From an uncultured Acidimicrobiales bacterium (GTDB taxonomy: Bacteria; Actinomycetota; Acidimicrobiia; Acidimicrobiales; SZUA-35), in contig CALKTH010000100.1 of assembly GCA_937997485.1 (NCBI GenBank), forward strand, positions 1 through 64,000: a DNA stretch of 64,000 nt, read 5' to 3'. Position 1 is the first letter of the stretch. Every line of letters begins with the position of its first letter. Below are positions 61,822-64,000 of the stretch, in pieces. The position numbers were made by a program, and so were the translations under genes. The notes below the pieces were generated by a model, which worked only from the letters and a program-made list of their open reading frames with translations, did no database searches and had not been told where the DNA came from.

Positions 61822-62700
61822 ATGAAATATGTCGTTTTTGCCCTCTATGTGTGGGTAGTGGTCTCGGTTCTCGCACTCATCATCCAACTGGCCCGACGCT
61901 GGGCGTTCCAGCGACGACGGGCCGCAGCGAACGCGTCGTCGCACACGAGCGGGAGCGCAGACACCGTGATCGATCTCAGCGACGACACGATGGCCGCCTC
62001 GAGCGCGCCCGTTCCACCGGCGCCTGCAGCCGTGGTGAGCGCGGCCAAGCAGGCAGGTCCCGTGCTGACCAAAGAGGTCAAACCAGAAGCCGTGGCCACC
62101 GAGGCACGCCCGATTGTCGAGACGGCGATGTCGGGCATCCCCAAGCTCGATCTGAGCGACGCCGCACCGCCGGAAACGATTGCACCGGAAACGTTGGCAG
62201 CGGCCGCCCCGCCGACGGCCACCGGCGGACCAGCCACTGGCGGACCAGCAGGGTTGACCGCTCCAGCTCCTCCCGTGCCGCCGCACGTCGTCGAGGGCAC
62301 GCCGACCGCTGCCGGGAGCACCCCCACGCCGGCAAGCCCTGTCCCGGACCCTCCGGCCGCGCCCGCCCCTCGCACGTTGGCCACCGTGCTCGTTGGCGTT
62401 CGCCTTCCTTGCGATCTGCTGCCCACTCCTGATGCGTTGCATCCGCCGAGTGATGACCGGGTGACGTTGCTGACGGATGCGGCCGAGCCACCGACGGTGG
62501 GTGGAGCCATTGCAGATGAGCTGGAACGGCTGGGCTTCGAGATCGCGCCCGACGGGGACGATGAGGCCGTGGCGATCCGCGGCGAAGACACCATCGGAAT
62601 GAAGATCACGTCCGAGGCCTTCGACGCAACCGTTGGCAACGGCCGGCGGTTCCCCGAGGCAACGGCCACGAGTGTGGCCTTGGAGCTTTGGCTCCGCTGA
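61822..62700 (+). CDS. Membrane-anchored protein of unknown function with Pro/Ala-rich linker
   Basis: 292 residues. A single transmembrane helix (about 3-22: VVFALYVWVVVSVLALII) with a following Arg-rich segment (LARRWAFQRRRAAA) puts the rest of the chain in the cytoplasm. Residues 40-180 are low-complexity Ala/Pro/Thr/Gly. A folded C-terminal domain of about 105 residues starts RTLATVLVGVRLPCDLLPTP and includes VGGAIADELERLGFEIAPDG, AVAIRGEDTIGMKITSEAFD and ends ALELWLR. No known family is recognised. It is the only plus-strand gene between 32.5 kb and the right edge and abuts the convergent aspS stop (TGATCA). Confidence 0.7.
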   Translation: MKYVVFALYVWVVVSVLALIIQLARRWAFQRRRAAANASSHTSGSADTVIDLSDDTMAASSAPVPPAPAAVVSAAKQAGPVLTKEVKPEAVATEARPIVETAMSGIPKLDLSDAAPPETIAPETLAAAAPPTATGGPATGGPAGLTAPAPPVPPHVVEGTPTAAGSTPTPASPVPDPPAAPAPRTLATVLVGVRLPCDLLPTPDALHPPSDDRVTLLTDAAEPPTVGGAIADELERLGFEIAPDGDDEAVAIRGEDTIGMKITSEAFDATVGNGRRFPEATATSVALELWLR

Positions 62701-64000
62701 TCAGGTTGCGGGTGGGAGCACCCGGACGCCGAGCTCAGCCAGCTGCTTGTCATCAACTTCGCCCGGCGCACCGGTCATCGGATCGATGCCCGACTGAGGC
62801 TTGGGGAAGGCGATGATCTCCCGGATGTTCTCCTCACCAGCGAGGATTGCCGTCAGCCGGTCGATGCCGTAGGCGAAGCCGCCGTGGGGCGGAGCGCCGT
62901 ACTTGAACGGTTCGAGGAAGAATCCGAAGCGCTTGTTGGCTTCTTCCTCGTCGATGCCGAGCAGGGCAAAGACGCGCCGTTGCAGCTCGGGATCGTGGAT
63001 TCGAATGGAACCCGAGCCAAGTTCCCAGCCGTTCAACACGAGGTCGTAGGCCCACGCCCGCACCGACATGGGGTCGGACTCGAGCTTGTCGAGGTCTTCC
63101 AGGTGAGGGTGGCAGAACGCGTGATGGCCGGGCTTGGGACGACCGGTGGTCTTGTCAGTGCCGACGAAGAGCGGGAAGTCGGTAACCCAGAGGTACTTGT
63201 ACGGCCCTTCGGAGACGGGCGGCCGGGCGACGCGGTTGCGTAGCTCGCCAAGCACTTCGCATGTGGTCATCCACTCGTCGGCCACGATCATCAGCAGGTC
63301 GCCCTCGGTGGCCCCCATGCGTTCGATGAGAAGCGCCTTCTCTTCGGGTGAGCAGAACTTGGCGACCGGCGACTCGAGCGTGATGCCAGCTCCGTCACCG
63401 GCACCGTCTTCGGCGGCCACGCACTTCATCCAGACGAGGCCCTTGGCCCCCATCTTCTTTGCATCGTCGGTGAGTCCGTCGAGCTTGTTTCGGCCGTAAT
63501 CGGCGGCGCCGTCAGGAAGGTTGATGCCCTTGATGGAGGTGGCGGAGCTGAAGGCCTTGAAGTCGGTCGAGCCGAAGACGTCAGTGAGCTCGATCAGCTC
63601 GACACCGAAGCGGAGATCGGGCTTGTCGGAACCGAAACGTTCCATGGCCTCGTGCCAGGTCATGCGTTCCACTGGGTCCGGACGGACACCGGTCACGGCC
63701 TCCGCGGCGTCGAGCACACCCTGCTCTGCAGCGATGAGAACGTCGTCGACGTCGACGAAGCTCATCTCCATGTCGAGCTGCATGAACTCGTACTGGCGGT
63801 CGGCTCGCAGGTCCTCGTCTCGAAGACATCGAGCGATCTGGAAATAGCGGTCGAGTCCGCCCACCATCAGCAGCTGCTTGTAGAGCTGGGGTGACTGCGG
63901 AAGCGCGTAGAAGTTGCCAGGCCGCTGTCGAGACGGAACGAGGAACTCACGTGCCCCTTCGGGGGTGGAGGGCATCAGCATCGGCGTTTCGACCTCGACG
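62701..64000 (-). CDS. aspS: Aspartyl-tRNA synthetase, partial (N-terminus beyond window)
   Basis: The frame is open to the right edge, so the anticodon-binding domain and start lie outside; about 433 residues remain. Class II motif 2 is YFQIARCLRDEDLRADRQYE with FMQLDMEMSF after it, and motif 3 is GGFAYGIDRLTAILAGEENI. MLMPSTPEGAREFLVPSR is the segment following motif 1. The GAD insertion domain sits between (about 150-300). The C-terminus IREIIAFPKPQSGIDPMTGA is the standard ending. Whether it is discriminating or charges tRNA-Asn too cannot be judged here. The aspS-rarA-alaS order is common in Actinobacteria. Confidence 0.94.
   Translation of the reverse strand, partial: VEVETPMLMPSTPEGAREFLVPSRQRPGNFYALPQSPQLYKQLLMVGGLDRYFQIARCLRDEDLRADRQYEFMQLDMEMSFVDVDDVLIAAEQGVLDAAEAVTGVRPDPVERMTWHEAMERFGSDKPDLRFGVELIELTDVFGSTDFKAFSSATSIKGINLPDGAADYGRNKLDGLTDDAKKMGAKGLVWMKCVAAEDGAGDGAGITLESPVAKFCSPEEKALLIERMGATEGDLLMIVADEWMTTCEVLGELRNRVARPPVSEGPYKYLWVTDFPLFVGTDKTTGRPKPGHHAFCHPHLEDLDKLESDPMSVRAWAYDLVLNGWELGSGSIRIHDPELQRRVFALLGIDEEEANKRFGFFLEPFKYGAPPHGGFAYGIDRLTAILAGEENIREIIAFPKPQSGIDPMTGAPGEVDDKQLAELGVRVLPPAT

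Overview
The window reads as a stretch of chromosome from a high-GC actinobacterium, most probably of the class Acidimicrobiia (Ilumatobacter/Iamia-like). Evidence: an actinobacterial integration host factor (mihF) beside gmk and rpoZ, a PriA without helicase motifs, a DUF222/HNH (13E12-type) gene, a LAXTG-type cell-wall sorting signal, frequent GTG starts, many 1-4 nt gene overlaps, and several -10-like TANNNT boxes 6-9 nt before start codons (leaderless transcription). No tRNA, rRNA, CRISPR array, insertion sequence or prophage gene was seen, and no gap between genes exceeds about 200 bases.

Left part (1-12.6 kb), catabolic and accessory. A minus-strand run encodes an acyl-CoA dehydrogenase, two short-chain dehydrogenases, an AMACR/CaiB-like protein and an SRPBCC protein (cut by the window edge). 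A Rieske oxygenase lies upstream, bracketed by two copies of a 53-bp palindrome. Then come a NYN-domain protein, a cytochrome P450, an acyl-CoA ligase coupled to a GGDEF-EAL protein, and a nucleoside phosphorylase fused to a helical module. Together they suggest uptake and beta-oxidation-like breakdown of a lipid, terpenoid or aromatic acid.

Middle-left (12.8-29 kb), biosynthesis. hisE-hisG; a methyltransferase and a HAD hydrolase; a DUF222/HNH gene with a LexA-like box; a moaB-ribD-ribE-ribBA operon; a Cys/Met-metabolism PLP enzyme; serA-DUF1015-aminotransferase; def-fmt-rsmB; and two RNA/small-molecule methyltransferases. A 1121-residue secreted protein with seven SdrD/Cna-B repeats follows (29.2-32.5 kb).

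Right part (32.5-64 kb) is a nearly unbroken minus-strand block matching the conserved actinobacterial housekeeping order: aspS (partial), then rarA, alaS, ruvX, mltG, aroE, aroB, pepP, efp, nusB, pyrR-pyrB-pyrC-carA-carB-pyrD, mihF, gmk, rpoZ, coaBC, metK, priA. Departures from the usual order are the most informative part: aroC and aroK are missing and a DUF4388 gene plus a prepilin peptidase sit in their place; pyrF and pyrK are missing after pyrD; an HpcH/HpaI aldolase and a secreted CAP/DUF4214 protein sit between nusB and pyrR.

The strongest points for follow-up are: a PyrC that has lost several metal and substrate ligands although it is the only dihydroorotase in its operon; a PyrR-binding-loop-like hairpin abutting the pyrR ribosome-binding site; an SdrD/Cna-B repeat that lost its calcium loop and gained two cysteines; an AMACR-like protein lacking two of three catalytic acid/base residues; the palindrome pair around the Rieske gene; and the LexA-like box set against the -10 of the HNH gene.
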